This document shows positions 40,461 through 49,430 of a stretch of DNA of 64,000 nt, piece by piece. The stretch is from positions 832,501 through 896,500 of the forward strand of contig NC_008343.2 of NCBI RefSeq assembly GCF_000014285.2, written 5' to 3'. Numbering within the stretch: position 1 is the first letter of the stretch; each line of letters starts with the position of its first letter. The position numbers and the translations under genes are program-made. The DNA comes from Granulibacter bethesdensis CGDNIH1 (GTDB taxonomy: Bacteria; Pseudomonadota; Alphaproteobacteria; Acetobacterales; Acetobacteraceae). The notes below the pieces were generated by a model that was not told the DNA's origin, did no database searches, and was given only the letters and a program-made list of their open reading frames with translations.

Positions 40461-42222
40461 GGCATGTTCGGCAGCCGGCCAGCCTCATCTGTTTTCTTTT
40501 GGAAGATTATGGCTGTCGATGAGGGGTTCTTTCAGAATCCGTCTCATGGGGCTTGTTCTGCTCGCTGTTGCTCCTGTTTTTGTACGTGCGGTCTCTATTG
40601 AATGGTCGAATTACCGGCATTCTTCTTATCATGCTGAATTAGCCGCTCTGGATACTGTTACCGAATATCAGCACTCTTTTCTTCGCCAGATAAACGGCAC
40701 GCAGGAGGTTTTGAAAACCTTGTCTCCCGCGGTGCTGGAGTTCGTGCAGCACGATATTGCCTGCTCTACCTTACTTGAGACCGTCCAAGCCTTGAAAAAA
40801 GGAAGCATTCTCTGGCTGGCTGTTTTTCAGCCGGGTCGGGGTAATTTATGTGACAGTGTCACAGAAGATCAGCCCGCTCCATCACAGAGCCTGCTTGATG
40901 GGATGATCAAAGATAAGTCTTTGCCGGCTTATGAGGAAAAAAATTCCCCGCAAAATGCGCCCGAATGGCATGTCATCATCCGGTATGCTCTTTCCGGCCA
41001 GAATGTCGGTCCATGGCTTTTGAGCGATATGCGTTTGCACATTGCTCCCAAATTTGCAGATTCCCATGTCTGGTTGATCGACAAAGGTAAAGGGGTGGCG
41101 GGGGACATTGAAAATGGTCTTCCCCGATCTGTGCCGCTGCTTTCGTTGCATGACAGACAGAACACTGTCTTTTCCGATATGTCGCGTAGTGGGGAACATT
41201 CCGCATACGGGTATGTTGCGTTGACAGATCAAACTGGTTTTCTGCTGGGTCTGTCAGAGGGAAGAAATCATTTCGCCGCCTACCGGGTTTTCATATCACG
41301 GGTGGGAGAATTTCTGCTGCTGGTGCTGTGCGGTCTGCTGGCTGTCTGGATCGCCACCGATCTGAGCGTTACCAGACCCCTGCGACGGTTCACGCATCGC
41401 GTGATGCAGTGGCGCACCATGGATATCGAGGATGTCAGCAAAGATCTGCCGCTTCCTTCTGAGCTTCGTGCCTTGTCTGACACATTTGATCAGGCGGTTA
41501 TTGCCGTCAGACAAAGGGAAAATGAGCTGACCACAGTTCATAAACAGCAAGAATTGCTGATGATGGAAATTCATCATCGGGTCAAAAATAACCTGCAAAT
41601 CATTGCCTCCCTGCTTAATCTCCAGTCATCCCGCATTCGCCTGCCTCAGGCGAAGGCGGAGTTTCAATCGGCGCGTGATCGCGTGCGGGCGCTCGCGACG
41701 TTACACCGGCATCTTTATACGCAGGGAGAATTACAGGCGATCAATATGCGCAGCTTCCTGAATGAGTTGTGTGAGCAGCTGTTTCAGGCATTCGGGGAAG
41801 TGCCGGGTGAGCGCATCAACCTGCATATCGAGGCGCCGGAGGTGCGTATGACCAGTGACCAGGCTGTGCCTTTGGCCCTGATTGTCACTGAAGTCGTCAG
41901 CAATGCCGTCAAATATGCTTTTCCTGACCAGCGGAAAGGGAGCGTTCTGGTGCGTCTGACAGTCGAGAATGACGATGTCTGTCTGGTCATTCAGGATGAT
42001 GGGGTCGGCCTCAACACTGCGCCCGTCAAAGTGGAGGCAGATATGCGTGATGGGCTGGGACGGCAGTTGATAAAGGGCTTTTCCCGTCAGCTTGGTGCTG
42101 CTCTGGATGTCTCGGCAGAGGGCGGCACACGCTATGAGTTGCGGGTCAGGCTACGCAATCACGGGCGCAGATACTCTGCCTCGGAGGAGGCTGATCTATC
42201 GGTAGAGGATGATGAGAGCTAA
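40450..42222 (+). CDS. HisKA_2-type sensor kinase, probable general stress kinase
   Basis: 590 aa from GTG 40450, which overlaps nepR by 11 bp. An ATG at 40519 is an alternative start. Membrane segments at about 32-50 and 286-304 enclose a periplasmic domain of about 235 residues, followed by a short linker resembling HAMP. The H box EIHHRVKNNLQIIASLLNLQ (His375/376) is that of the HisKA_2 family to which PhyK-type kinases belong. The ATPase domain has VTEVVSNAVKYAF and QDDGVGL. Co-location with nepR, two ecfG genes and phyR makes it the best candidate to phosphorylate PhyR. The signal is unknown. Confidence 0.88.
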   Translation: MQNKACSAAGQPHLFSFGRLWLSMRGSFRIRLMGLVLLAVAPVFVRAVSIEWSNYRHSSYHAELAALDTVTEYQHSFLRQINGTQEVLKTLSPAVLEFVQHDIACSTLLETVQALKKGSILWLAVFQPGRGNLCDSVTEDQPAPSQSLLDGMIKDKSLPAYEEKNSPQNAPEWHVIIRYALSGQNVGPWLLSDMRLHIAPKFADSHVWLIDKGKGVAGDIENGLPRSVPLLSLHDRQNTVFSDMSRSGEHSAYGYVALTDQTGFLLGLSEGRNHFAAYRVFISRVGEFLLLVLCGLLAVWIATDLSVTRPLRRFTHRVMQWRTMDIEDVSKDLPLPSELRALSDTFDQAVIAVRQRENELTTVHKQQELLMMEIHHRVKNNLQIIASLLNLQSSRIRLPQAKAEFQSARDRVRALATLHRHLYTQGELQAINMRSFLNELCEQLFQAFGEVPGERINLHIEAPEVRMTSDQAVPLALIVTEVVSNAVKYAFPDQRKGSVLVRLTVENDDVCLVIQDDGVGLNTAPVKVEADMRDGLGRQLIKGFSRQLGAALDVSAEGGTRYELRVRLRNHGRRYSASEEADLSVEDDES

Positions 42223-42224
42223 GG

Positions 42225-43088
42225 CTAAGCCCTGAAGCGCGCCAGCTCAGCCCGCCCGAGATTGTCCAGCAGACGGACGGAACCAAGACGCGCAGCGGTG
42301 ATCAGCCGCCAGTCATCTCCCTCCGGCAAAATGGCGATGGAAGAGAGGGAGCTGCCCTCGATCAGAGCAAAATAATCGACATCGAAGCCCTGTCCGTTCA
42401 ACGCCGCAATTGCGTTCTTGCAGATTTCCTCTGCATCAGGGGAGGAGGATAAGGCATGCCCGGCCTGCAACAATGTCCTGAACAGCAAGGGGGCAATTGC
42501 GCGTTCCTCAGGAGAGAGAAAGCGATTGCGCGATGACATGGCCAGCCCGTCTTCTTCCCGTTGTGTCGGCACGCCATGGATTGCAACCGGCAGCAGAAGA
42601 TCAGCCGTCAGGCGACGGATCACCTGTAATTGCTGCCAGTCTTTTTCGCCGAAAAAAGCGGCATCCGGGCGCACCTGACCGAACAGCTTCGCGACAACCT
42701 GCGCGACCCCGTTGAAATGACCGGGACGTCTGGCGCCTTCCCACCCCAGAGCAGGACCGCCCATGACAAAGCCGGTCGCATCTCCGGGCGGGTACATGGT
42801 GTCCACATCCGGCAGCCAGGCAATGGAGCAGCCCGTGCGTTCGAGTATGGCGATATCGCCTTTCTCATCGCGAGGATAGCGTGCCAGATCCTCTGAGGGC
42901 CCGAACTGTGTCGGATTTACAAAGACGGATGTGACGACCGCATAATCCTGCGCGATTGCGGCCCGGACCAGTGATTGATGGCCTTCATGGAGCGCCCCCA
43001 TGGTCGGCACGAAGGCGATGCGCTTTCCGGCATGGCGCAACTGATGGACAGCCTGCTGCAAGGTGGGCAGGGTGCGGGCAAGATGCAT
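42225..43088 (-). CDS. panC: pantothenate synthetase
   Basis: A 287-aa enzyme, full length for the family, that joins pantoate and beta-alanine with ATP. The nucleotidyl-transferase motif HEGH occurs in PTMGALHEGHQSLV. FVNPTQFGPSEDL, FFGEKDWQQLQVIRR and the KMSKS-like GLAMSSRNRFLS are all present. It converges on the stress kinase gene with 2 nt between stop codons and lies 14 nt downstream of a phosphatase gene on the same strand. Confidence 0.97.
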   Translation of the reverse strand: MHLARTLPTLQQAVHQLRHAGKRIAFVPTMGALHEGHQSLVRAAIAQDYAVVTSVFVNPTQFGPSEDLARYPRDEKGDIAILERTGCSIAWLPDVDTMYPPGDATGFVMGGPALGWEGARRPGHFNGVAQVVAKLFGQVRPDAAFFGEKDWQQLQVIRRLTADLLLPVAIHGVPTQREEDGLAMSSRNRFLSPEERAIAPLLFRTLLQAGHALSSSPDAEEICKNAIAALNGQGFDVDYFALIEGSSLSSIAILPEGDDWRLITAARLGSVRLLDNLGRAELARFRA

Positions 43089-43102
43089 GTGCTTGTGATC
43101 GG

Positions 43103-43867
43103 TCAGGAAACCAGAAGATCGCAGAGTTTTTCGCGGCTGAGGGCGGTCAGGCCCAGCGCACGCTCGAAATACCGTTCGATAGAGCCATATTCCAGACGAA
43201 TGGCCTCGAAAGCCGCGTGCAGCATCTCTTCATGAGCGTTGAGGAGGGTGGCGCGGGCATGGCGTGGAACACGGTCCAGTAATTGCTGGTCCGGTTCCCA
43301 TAGCTGGTTGGTGGCGAGGTAATCTTCCAGAATATCGTCCCAGCGGACCCCGACTGCGCGGAGGATCAGCGCGGCGCCGAAGCCTGTGCGGTCCTTGCCG
43401 ATGCTGCAGTGAAGCAGCAGGGGAATATCATTCTGCAACAGCAGGTCGAACATGCCGCGATAGCTCGGTCCCCATTCCAGCGCGTAGGCGATATAGGCCC
43501 GGCGCAGAAGGTGGCTGATATCCTCGCCTGTCTGCGCCCCGCGCGTCAGCAGCTCGATAATGGAGCCGCCGACGGCCGGGTTGATGGGCAGACGATGAAC
43601 GGTAACGCCTGGAAGGTGCGTAAAAACCGAATCGGACACCGCGCTTTCACTCTCGCTCCGGAAGTCGCAGACGGCTTTCAGGTTCAGTGCCGCGATCTCG
43701 GGGGCAATGTTGTCCCGATCGGCGGGAATGGCGGCTGAGCGGAATACGCGTCCGAAACGAACCTTCCCGCCCAGACGGGTCGACCATCCTCCCAGATCGC
43801 GAAAATTATGGGCTGCTTCCACGCTTACCTGACGCGGAAGTGTGCCGACCTGTTGATGTGCGTACAT
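43103..43867 (-). CDS. protein tyrosine / dual-specificity phosphatase-like protein
   Basis: 254 aa with the Cys-based phosphatase loop HCSIGKDR (His153, Cys154, Arg160). The N-terminal NFRDLGGWSTR segment is typical of the tyrosine-phosphatase family 3 that includes bacterial PtpB/LipA-type enzymes, which act on phosphotyrosine, phosphoserine or phosphoinositides. GGAGG lies 5-6 nt before the ATG. It shares a short operon with panC, though no functional link is known. The 288 bp between its start and pabAB hold no recognisable gene. Confidence 0.88.
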   Translation of the reverse strand: MYAHQQVGTLPRQVSVEAAHNFRDLGGWSTRLGGKVRFGRVFRSAAIPADRDNIAPEIAALNLKAVCDFRSESESAVSDSVFTHLPGVTVHRLPINPAVGGSIIELLTRGAQTGEDISHLLRRAYIAYALEWGPSYRGMFDLLLQNDIPLLLHCSIGKDRTGFGAALILRAVGVRWDDILEDYLATNQLWEPDQQLLDRVPRHARATLLNAHEEMLHAAFEAIRLEYGSIERYFERALGLTALSREKLCDLLVS

Positions 43868-44155
43868 TCGGCCCTCCTGCTGTTTCCGGCGTGGGATATC
43901 CGGAAAACCCGAAACCTGAAGCTACGGATCGCCAAAGGAAATGCCAGACCGCATGACGCGGGGCAGGCTTACGCCCGGATCGGGGCAGGGCAGGGTGGCG
44001 TGGGACGCGGGGATGGAGTTCATCACCGGCCTTAATCTTCCGGGGTGACGGCGGCATTCTGTCATGATAGGGACAACCCGGCCCTGCCGTGTCTGAAACG
44101 CGCGGAAGGGTTGAGTTTCACGCAAAGCGACCGTCTGGCACTGGAGCGGCCCGCG

Positions 44156-46222
44156 ATGAGGACGCTCATCGTCGATAATTACGACTCATTTACCCATAAT
44201 ATTCTCCATCTGTTTGCCCGTGTGACCGGGCAGGAACCCGTGATCGTACGCAACGATGCGGGCGCGTGGGATGGTGCGCTGTGGCGTGATCTGCGCCGGC
44301 AGGGTTTCGATGCTGTGGTCATCGGGCCGGGGCCGGGCCACCCGGGCCGGGACGGTGATTTCGGCGTTTCCGCGGATGTGATCCGCAGCGGGGCATGGCC
44401 TCTGCTGGGTATCTGCCTCGGTCATCAGGGCATCGCCGCCCTTGCCGGGGCGGAAGTGGCAGCCGGGCCGGAGCCGGTGCATGGCAAGGTCTCGTTGGTG
44501 CATCATACGGGGAGCGGCCTGTTTGCCGGTCTGCCCAATCCGTTTCCGGTCGGGCGCTACCACTCGCTGATTGCACGCCGCCCGCTGCCACAGGGGTTGG
44601 AAGAAACAGCCTGGACCGTTCCGGATCATCTGGTGATGGGGCTTGCCGCCCGCTCAGCACCGGTCTGGGGCGTTCAGTTTCACCCTGAATCTATCCTGAC
44701 CCCGGATGGGGAGAGACTGGTTGCGAATTTCAGGGATCTGGCGCTGGCGGCACGCTCGCACCGTCCGGTATTTCAGCCGCCTGTGGCGGAGGAGCCGGAA
44801 CCCATGGCTTTTCCAGTGTCGGAATTTAGCCATACCAGCCGGGTCATCAGCCTGTGCCTGCCAGTAGAAATTGATACCGAGGCTGCGTTTCTGACCTTGT
44901 TCGGGGCTTCACCCCATGCCTTCTGGCTTGATGGAGCCTTGAGCGAGCGCAGCCGTTCGCGCTGGTCCTATCTGGGGGAAGCGGAAAGTGCGCTTGGCTG
45001 TGATGCATTTCATCACCCAGAGCAGGCGCGGGATATTCTTGAGGCGCTGGCCAGCCTGGTTCCCCATAGGGCGGAGCGAACAGAGCTTCCGGTGCCGTTC
45101 CGCGGCGGTTATGTCGGCTGGTTCGGCTATGAATTCGCGCAGGCAGTCGGGGGCCCGGTGCATCGTGCTTCCCCGACACCGGATGCGCTGCTGATGCGGG
45201 TGGAGCGACTGATCGCGGTGGATCACCAGACTGGCCAGACCTGGCTGATTGCCCCTGCCGGAGATGAGGGCTGGATCGAACAAACCCGTCAGGCCCTGGT
45301 GCAGATGACTGCCCCGTCACCGCCGGAGACAGGAGAGGCCTCGTCTGTTGTTTTCACGGCGGATCGCGGGCGCAACACCTATCTTTCGGATGTCGCGCAG
45401 TGTCTGGAATGGATCAGGCAGGGTGAGACCTATCAGGTCTGTCTGACCAATGAGATCAGCTGCCAGCTTCAGCTTGATCCGCTGACCCTGTACCGCATCG
45501 TGCGGCGGCAGAATGCGGCCCCTTACGCGGCCTATCTGAAATGGCCCGGCGGAGCGGTGCTGAGTGCTTCCCCCGAGCGGTTTCTGCAAGTGGATCGCCA
45601 TGGTGGTGTCGAGACCAAACCGATCAAGGGAACAGCCCCCCGCGGCACTACCCCGGCTCATGATGCGGCGCTGGCCGAGGCATTGCGGGACAATGTGAAG
45701 GAACGTGCTGAAAACACCATGATTGTGGATTTGCTGCGCAACGACCTTTCCCGCGTCTGTATACCGGGCAGTGTGACGGTACCGGCGCTGTGCGCGATCG
45801 AGACTTATGCCACGGTGCATCAACTGGTCAGCACGGTGCGCGGATGTTTGCGACCGGGAGAAGGTATTGCCGGGCTGATCCGGGCGACTTTCCCCGGCGG
45901 GTCGATGACCGGTTGTCCGAAACATCGCACGCTCGATCTGATAGACCGTCTGGAGCAGCGCCCGCGTGGGATTTACTCCGGTGCCCTGGGGTGGATCGGT
46001 GATGACGGAGCGGCTGATCTCAGCATCGTCATCCGTACTATCGTGATGCAGGGGGATCGCCTGTCTATTGGCGTGGGGGGCGGGATCGTCGCCCAATCCG
46101 TGCCGGAGCGAGAACATGCGGAGATGCTGCTGAAGGCGCAGGCACCGATGCGCGCCATCGTCACTGCCGCAACCGGAGGCTGGAGCGAGGAACGCTGTAT
46201 TCTGAAAGAGCGTACGCGATGA
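44156..46222 (+). CDS. pabAB: fused aminodeoxychorismate synthase (PabA-PabB)
   Basis: 688 aa. The N-terminal glutamine amidotransferase part (about 1-200) starts MRTLIVDNYDSFTHNI and has the nucleophile Cys in LLGICLGHQGIA and the His-Glu of WGVQFHPESIL. The C-terminal chorismate-binding part (about 230-680) has SASPERFLQV, IKGTAPRG and GSMTGCPKHRTL. The product is 4-amino-4-deoxychorismate for p-aminobenzoate. The ATG at 44156 is used because the amidotransferase N-terminus begins there; an in-frame longer reading (44045) has no family match. It overlaps the next gene by 4 bp and heads an operon of cofactor genes, so the pABA is probably meant for methanopterin as well as folate. Confidence 0.93.
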   Translation: MRTLIVDNYDSFTHNILHLFARVTGQEPVIVRNDAGAWDGALWRDLRRQGFDAVVIGPGPGHPGRDGDFGVSADVIRSGAWPLLGICLGHQGIAALAGAEVAAGPEPVHGKVSLVHHTGSGLFAGLPNPFPVGRYHSLIARRPLPQGLEETAWTVPDHLVMGLAARSAPVWGVQFHPESILTPDGERLVANFRDLALAARSHRPVFQPPVAEEPEPMAFPVSEFSHTSRVISLCLPVEIDTEAAFLTLFGASPHAFWLDGALSERSRSRWSYLGEAESALGCDAFHHPEQARDILEALASLVPHRAERTELPVPFRGGYVGWFGYEFAQAVGGPVHRASPTPDALLMRVERLIAVDHQTGQTWLIAPAGDEGWIEQTRQALVQMTAPSPPETGEASSVVFTADRGRNTYLSDVAQCLEWIRQGETYQVCLTNEISCQLQLDPLTLYRIVRRQNAAPYAAYLKWPGGAVLSASPERFLQVDRHGGVETKPIKGTAPRGTTPAHDAALAEALRDNVKERAENTMIVDLLRNDLSRVCIPGSVTVPALCAIETYATVHQLVSTVRGCLRPGEGIAGLIRATFPGGSMTGCPKHRTLDLIDRLEQRPRGIYSGALGWIGDDGAADLSIVIRTIVMQGDRLSIGVGGGIVAQSVPEREHAEMLLKAQAPMRAIVTAATGGWSEERCILKERTR

Positions 46223-47058
46223 CGCAGCCCCTCTGCTGGATCAACGGGCAGGTTCTGCCGCTCTCCGAAGCCGGACTTTCGCCGATGGATCGTGGCGCGA
46301 TGCTGGGCGATGGCGTGTTCGAGACCATTCTGATGAGGCATGGCCGTCTGATCTGGGTTGCCGACCACCTGCGCCGCCTGCGGGAAGGGGCGCAGGTGCT
46401 GTCCATCCCGGTGCCGATGGAGGATGAGGCGATGCGCTCCGGCCTGATCGCTCTGGCCAAAGCGGCCGGGCTGACGGATGCCGCGCTGCGTTTGACCCTG
46501 ACGCGGGGGGAGGCTGCAAAACGTGGTATCTGGCCGCCGGGGGAGCCGGTTTGCCCGGTTCTTTATGCCACCATTGCCGCCAAAGCCGCTGATACGCTGA
46601 TCCTGTCCTCTGTCCGGGTGACGGTGTGTGCGGTAACCCGGCGGAATGCTGATTCGCCGCTCTCCCGCATCAAATCGCTTGCGTATGGTGATGCCATTCT
46701 GGCCCGGCAGGAGGCGGAGCGTCGGGGCGCTCAGGATGCCGTGCTGCTCAATACCAGAGGAGACGTAGCCTGTGCCGCGGCCGGGAACGTGTTCCTCGGG
46801 CTTGAGAATGGCGCATGGGTCACGCCCGCGCTGGAGTGCGGAATCCTTCCCGGTCTGACCCGTGCCCGCTTGATCCCGCTGCTGAAAGCCCGGGAGGAAA
46901 GCGTGTCCGTGGAGACGCTTCGCCATGCCTCCCGGCTGCTGATCGTGAACAGTCTGGGATGCACGATGGCGGCCTCCATAATGGATGGAAACGGTGAAAG
47001 CCTCTTGGCGACGGAGCTTCCCTTCGATACGGACCTCCTTTACCGATGCATGAATTGA
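46219..47058 (+). CDS. pabC: aminodeoxychorismate lyase-like class IV PLP enzyme
   Basis: A 279-aa fold-type IV PLP protein. The PLP lysine is in SRIKSLAYGDAILARQEA, and AAGNVFLG and the GILPGLTR segment are typical of PabC and D-amino-acid aminotransferases. The MDRGAMLGDGVFETI motif favours the lyase group. It overlaps pabAB by ATGA, so it most likely completes p-aminobenzoate synthesis. A D-amino-acid or branched-chain transaminase role cannot be excluded from sequence alone. Confidence 0.85.
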   Translation: MTQPLCWINGQVLPLSEAGLSPMDRGAMLGDGVFETILMRHGRLIWVADHLRRLREGAQVLSIPVPMEDEAMRSGLIALAKAAGLTDAALRLTLTRGEAAKRGIWPPGEPVCPVLYATIAAKAADTLILSSVRVTVCAVTRRNADSPLSRIKSLAYGDAILARQEAERRGAQDAVLLNTRGDVACAAAGNVFLGLENGAWVTPALECGILPGLTRARLIPLLKAREESVSVETLRHASRLLIVNSLGCTMAASIMDGNGESLLATELPFDTDLLYRCMN

Positions 47059-47071
47059 GCGGGAGGCGCGG

Positions 47072-48250
47072 ATGACACGCATGCTGACCAGCGTCACCGG
47101 GCCAGAAGAAGCGGAAGTCGCGCTTGCCGGCGGTGCTGATATTATTGATCTGAAAGACCCATCCATCGGGGCGCTGGGGGCTGTTTCGCCGGATGTGGTG
47201 CGGCACACGGTCGATGCGGTGGCCCGTTGGGATGCTGCGCATAACCATTCCGGTCACAAGGTCAGCGCCGTGACGGGCGATCTGCCGATGGACCCGGCGC
47301 TGATCGTTCAGGCTGCCGAAGCCATGGTTGAGGCGGGTGTTCACTATGTCAAAATCGGCTTTTTCGAGGGTGATCCCCAGAAGGTGCTGGACGCGCTGGC
47401 CCCTCTTTCCGGTCGGGTGAGGCTGGTTGCGGTGCTGTTTGCTGACCGGAAACCCGATCTGGCCATTCTGCCCACCCTGAAAGGCGCCGGTTTTTATGGC
47501 GCGATGCTCGATACCGCTGATAAGGGCGCGGGTGGTTTGCTCAGCCATATGAAGGCCCCGGCGTTGCTGGATTTCACCCGCGCCTGCCGCAGGATCGGGC
47601 TGGAGCCAGGTCTGGCCGGATCGCTGGAAGAGCCGGATGTGCCACGCCTGCTGCTGCTGGCCCCTGCTTTTCTCGGTTTCCGCCGTGCCTTGACGGAGGG
47701 TGCCCGTGCTGGCGCCGTGACGCTGGAGCGTGTGCGTACGGTGCGGGCGCTGATCCCGCGCGTGGCCGAGCCGAATGGGGCCGGGGTGGTTGATTACCGC
47801 GTGCTGGCGACCCGTGGTTACACGCCTGATCCGCAAGGCGACATGTCGCTGGCGGATCGTATTTTCGTGCGCGATCTGGTGCTGCCGGTGCGCATCGGTA
47901 CCTATGAGCGAGAGCGGGAGAAACCGCAGAAAGTCCGCTTCACGGTGGAGGTTCTGGTTGCGCATCCGCGTTACCAGACCGACGATATGCAGAATGTGTT
48001 TTCGTATGACGTTATCACCGATGGCATCGCCATGCTGGTGGAACATGGTCATGTCGGGTTGGTGGAAACGCTGGCCGAGCGTATCGCTGCTTTCGTGATC
48101 GTGCACCCGCGTGTGATGAAGGCTACCGTCACGGTCGAGAAGCTGGAAGTCGGCACCGGCATCGTTGGCGTGACCATCGAGCGCACCCGCGAAACGGCTT
48201 ACAGTGCTGCGGCGGATGCGCTGTTTGCCTATGGTGGTGCCGCCGGATGA
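47072..48250 (+). CDS. mfnB: MfnB-dihydroneopterin aldolase fusion
   Basis: 392 aa with two enzymes in one chain. Residues 1-235 are a DUF556 barrel: (5-formylfuran-3-yl)methyl phosphate synthase, the first step of the furan cofactor from glyceraldehyde-3-phosphate. The expected lysines are Lys28 in DLKDPSIGALGAV, Lys94 in YVKIGFFEG and Lys151 in LDTADKGAG. Residues about 258-375 are a FolB-type dihydroneopterin aldolase with IFVRDLVLPVRIGTYERERE, SYDVI (Tyr312) and VEKLEV (Lys357). The second domain fits the pterin branch of H4MPT synthesis. The gene lies 13 nt after pabC and overlaps the next by 4 bp. Confidence 0.9.
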   Translation: MTRMLTSVTGPEEAEVALAGGADIIDLKDPSIGALGAVSPDVVRHTVDAVARWDAAHNHSGHKVSAVTGDLPMDPALIVQAAEAMVEAGVHYVKIGFFEGDPQKVLDALAPLSGRVRLVAVLFADRKPDLAILPTLKGAGFYGAMLDTADKGAGGLLSHMKAPALLDFTRACRRIGLEPGLAGSLEEPDVPRLLLLAPAFLGFRRALTEGARAGAVTLERVRTVRALIPRVAEPNGAGVVDYRVLATRGYTPDPQGDMSLADRIFVRDLVLPVRIGTYEREREKPQKVRFTVEVLVAHPRYQTDDMQNVFSYDVITDGIAMLVEHGHVGLVETLAERIAAFVIVHPRVMKATVTVEKLEVGTGIVGVTIERTRETAYSAAADALFAYGGAAG

Positions 48251-48828
48251 CGCTGGTCGTCAAACTCGGCGGCAGCCATGCGGATACGCATTTGCGACGG
48301 GATTGGTTGCTGGCGATTGGCCGTGGTGCCGGGCGGATCGTGCTGGTGCCGGGGGGCGGGCCTTTTGCGGATACTGTGCGGGCGATGCAACCCGTGATTG
48401 GCTTTCACGACGCGGCAGCGCATGAAATGGCGCTGCTGGCGATGGCCCAGTTTGGTCTGGCATTGTGCGGTAGTGAAGCCGGGCAGGAAGCCCGCCTCGT
48501 TCCGGCGGCTTCCATGACGGAGATTGAAACGGCGCTTGGCGATGGTCTGGTCCCAGTCTGGATGCCGGCGGCGATGCTGCGTGGTGCTCCGGACATTCAG
48601 GAAACATGGGATGTGACCTCGGACAGCCTTGCCATCTGGCTGGCAACCCGGCTTGGGGCCGAGGTTGTACTGATTATCAAGCGAGATTCGGCGGGGAGCG
48701 TGGATCCTGCTTTTCAGGCGATGCGCGTGCGCTATCGGGGGCGGGTGCTGATCGCCGGGCCGGAAGATATTCCCGTCTCCGGGCTGGATGCAGCCCATCC
48801 GCCAGGACATGAAAGGGTCGTGGTATGA
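48247..48828 (+). CDS. amino-acid-kinase-fold protein, MfnE candidate
   Basis: 193 aa. The N-terminal VVKLGGS (Lys6) and LVPGGGPFAD are the ATP and substrate loops of the amino acid kinase fold. WDVTSDSLAIWLATRLGA and LIIKRDSAGSVD complete it. In archaea MfnE is a member of this fold that phosphorylates aminomethylfuran phosphate, the step after MfnB and a transaminase. Adjacency to mfnB supports the same job here. It is short for the fold but no part appears missing. It overlaps both neighbours by 4 bp. Confidence 0.8.
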   Translation: MTLVVKLGGSHADTHLRRDWLLAIGRGAGRIVLVPGGGPFADTVRAMQPVIGFHDAAAHEMALLAMAQFGLALCGSEAGQEARLVPAASMTEIETALGDGLVPVWMPAAMLRGAPDIQETWDVTSDSLAIWLATRLGAEVVLIIKRDSAGSVDPAFQAMRVRYRGRVLIAGPEDIPVSGLDAAHPPGHERVVV

Positions 48829-49421
48829 GCGGATCGCTCAAGGAAGAAATGGACGCGCTGGCTGAGGAAAGCCGCCATATCGTCAAACCGCGCTGGGGCT
48901 GGGCCCTGACCGGATCAGGGCATTATTTCACCGAATGTCTGGATTTGATCCGCAGTCTGGATCATGTCGATCTGTTCGTCAGTAAAGCGGCGGCGGAAGT
49001 GGTCAGGATGTACCACAAAGATCTCAAACTGCCAGACAATGTCCGTATTTTTCGTGATACGACTGCCAGTGCGGCGCCGGTCGGTAACTTTTATTTCGGT
49101 GTTTATCATACCTTGGTCGTCGCGCCGGCAACATCGAATACGGTTGCAAAATGCGTGGTTGGAATCTCGGACAATCTGGCCACCAACGTGTTTGCGCAGG
49201 CGGGAAAATGCCGTGTGCCCACCATCGTCTTCGCTTGCGATACCGCACCGGAAATGGATACGGAAGCTCCGTCCGGCATGGTGAAAGTCTATCCGCGCCG
49301 GATTGATCTTCAGAACACCGAACGCCTGCGTGATTTCGAAGCGACGACTGTTGTCGAAACATATGAGGATTTGCAGGCCGCGATTGACGGTCGCCGTAGC
49401 GCGTTCGCTCAATCCCGGTAA
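48825..49421 (+). CDS. dmrB: flavoprotein, dihydromethanopterin reductase DmrB type
   Basis: A 198-aa HFCD-fold flavoprotein. WALTGSGHYFTECLDLI and VVAPATSNTVAKCVVGISDN are FMN-binding segments of the archaeoflavoprotein/DmrB group. DmrB-type proteins reduce dihydromethanopterin to the tetrahydro form, the last step of H4MPT synthesis, in bacteria that lack the DmrA type. The operon position fits that role. Being an electron carrier rather than the reductase itself is the main alternative. Confidence 0.82.
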   Translation: MSGSLKEEMDALAEESRHIVKPRWGWALTGSGHYFTECLDLIRSLDHVDLFVSKAAAEVVRMYHKDLKLPDNVRIFRDTTASAAPVGNFYFGVYHTLVVAPATSNTVAKCVVGISDNLATNVFAQAGKCRVPTIVFACDTAPEMDTEAPSGMVKVYPRRIDLQNTERLRDFEATTVVETYEDLQAAIDGRRSAFAQSR

Positions 49422-49430
49422 ATCAGCGCC

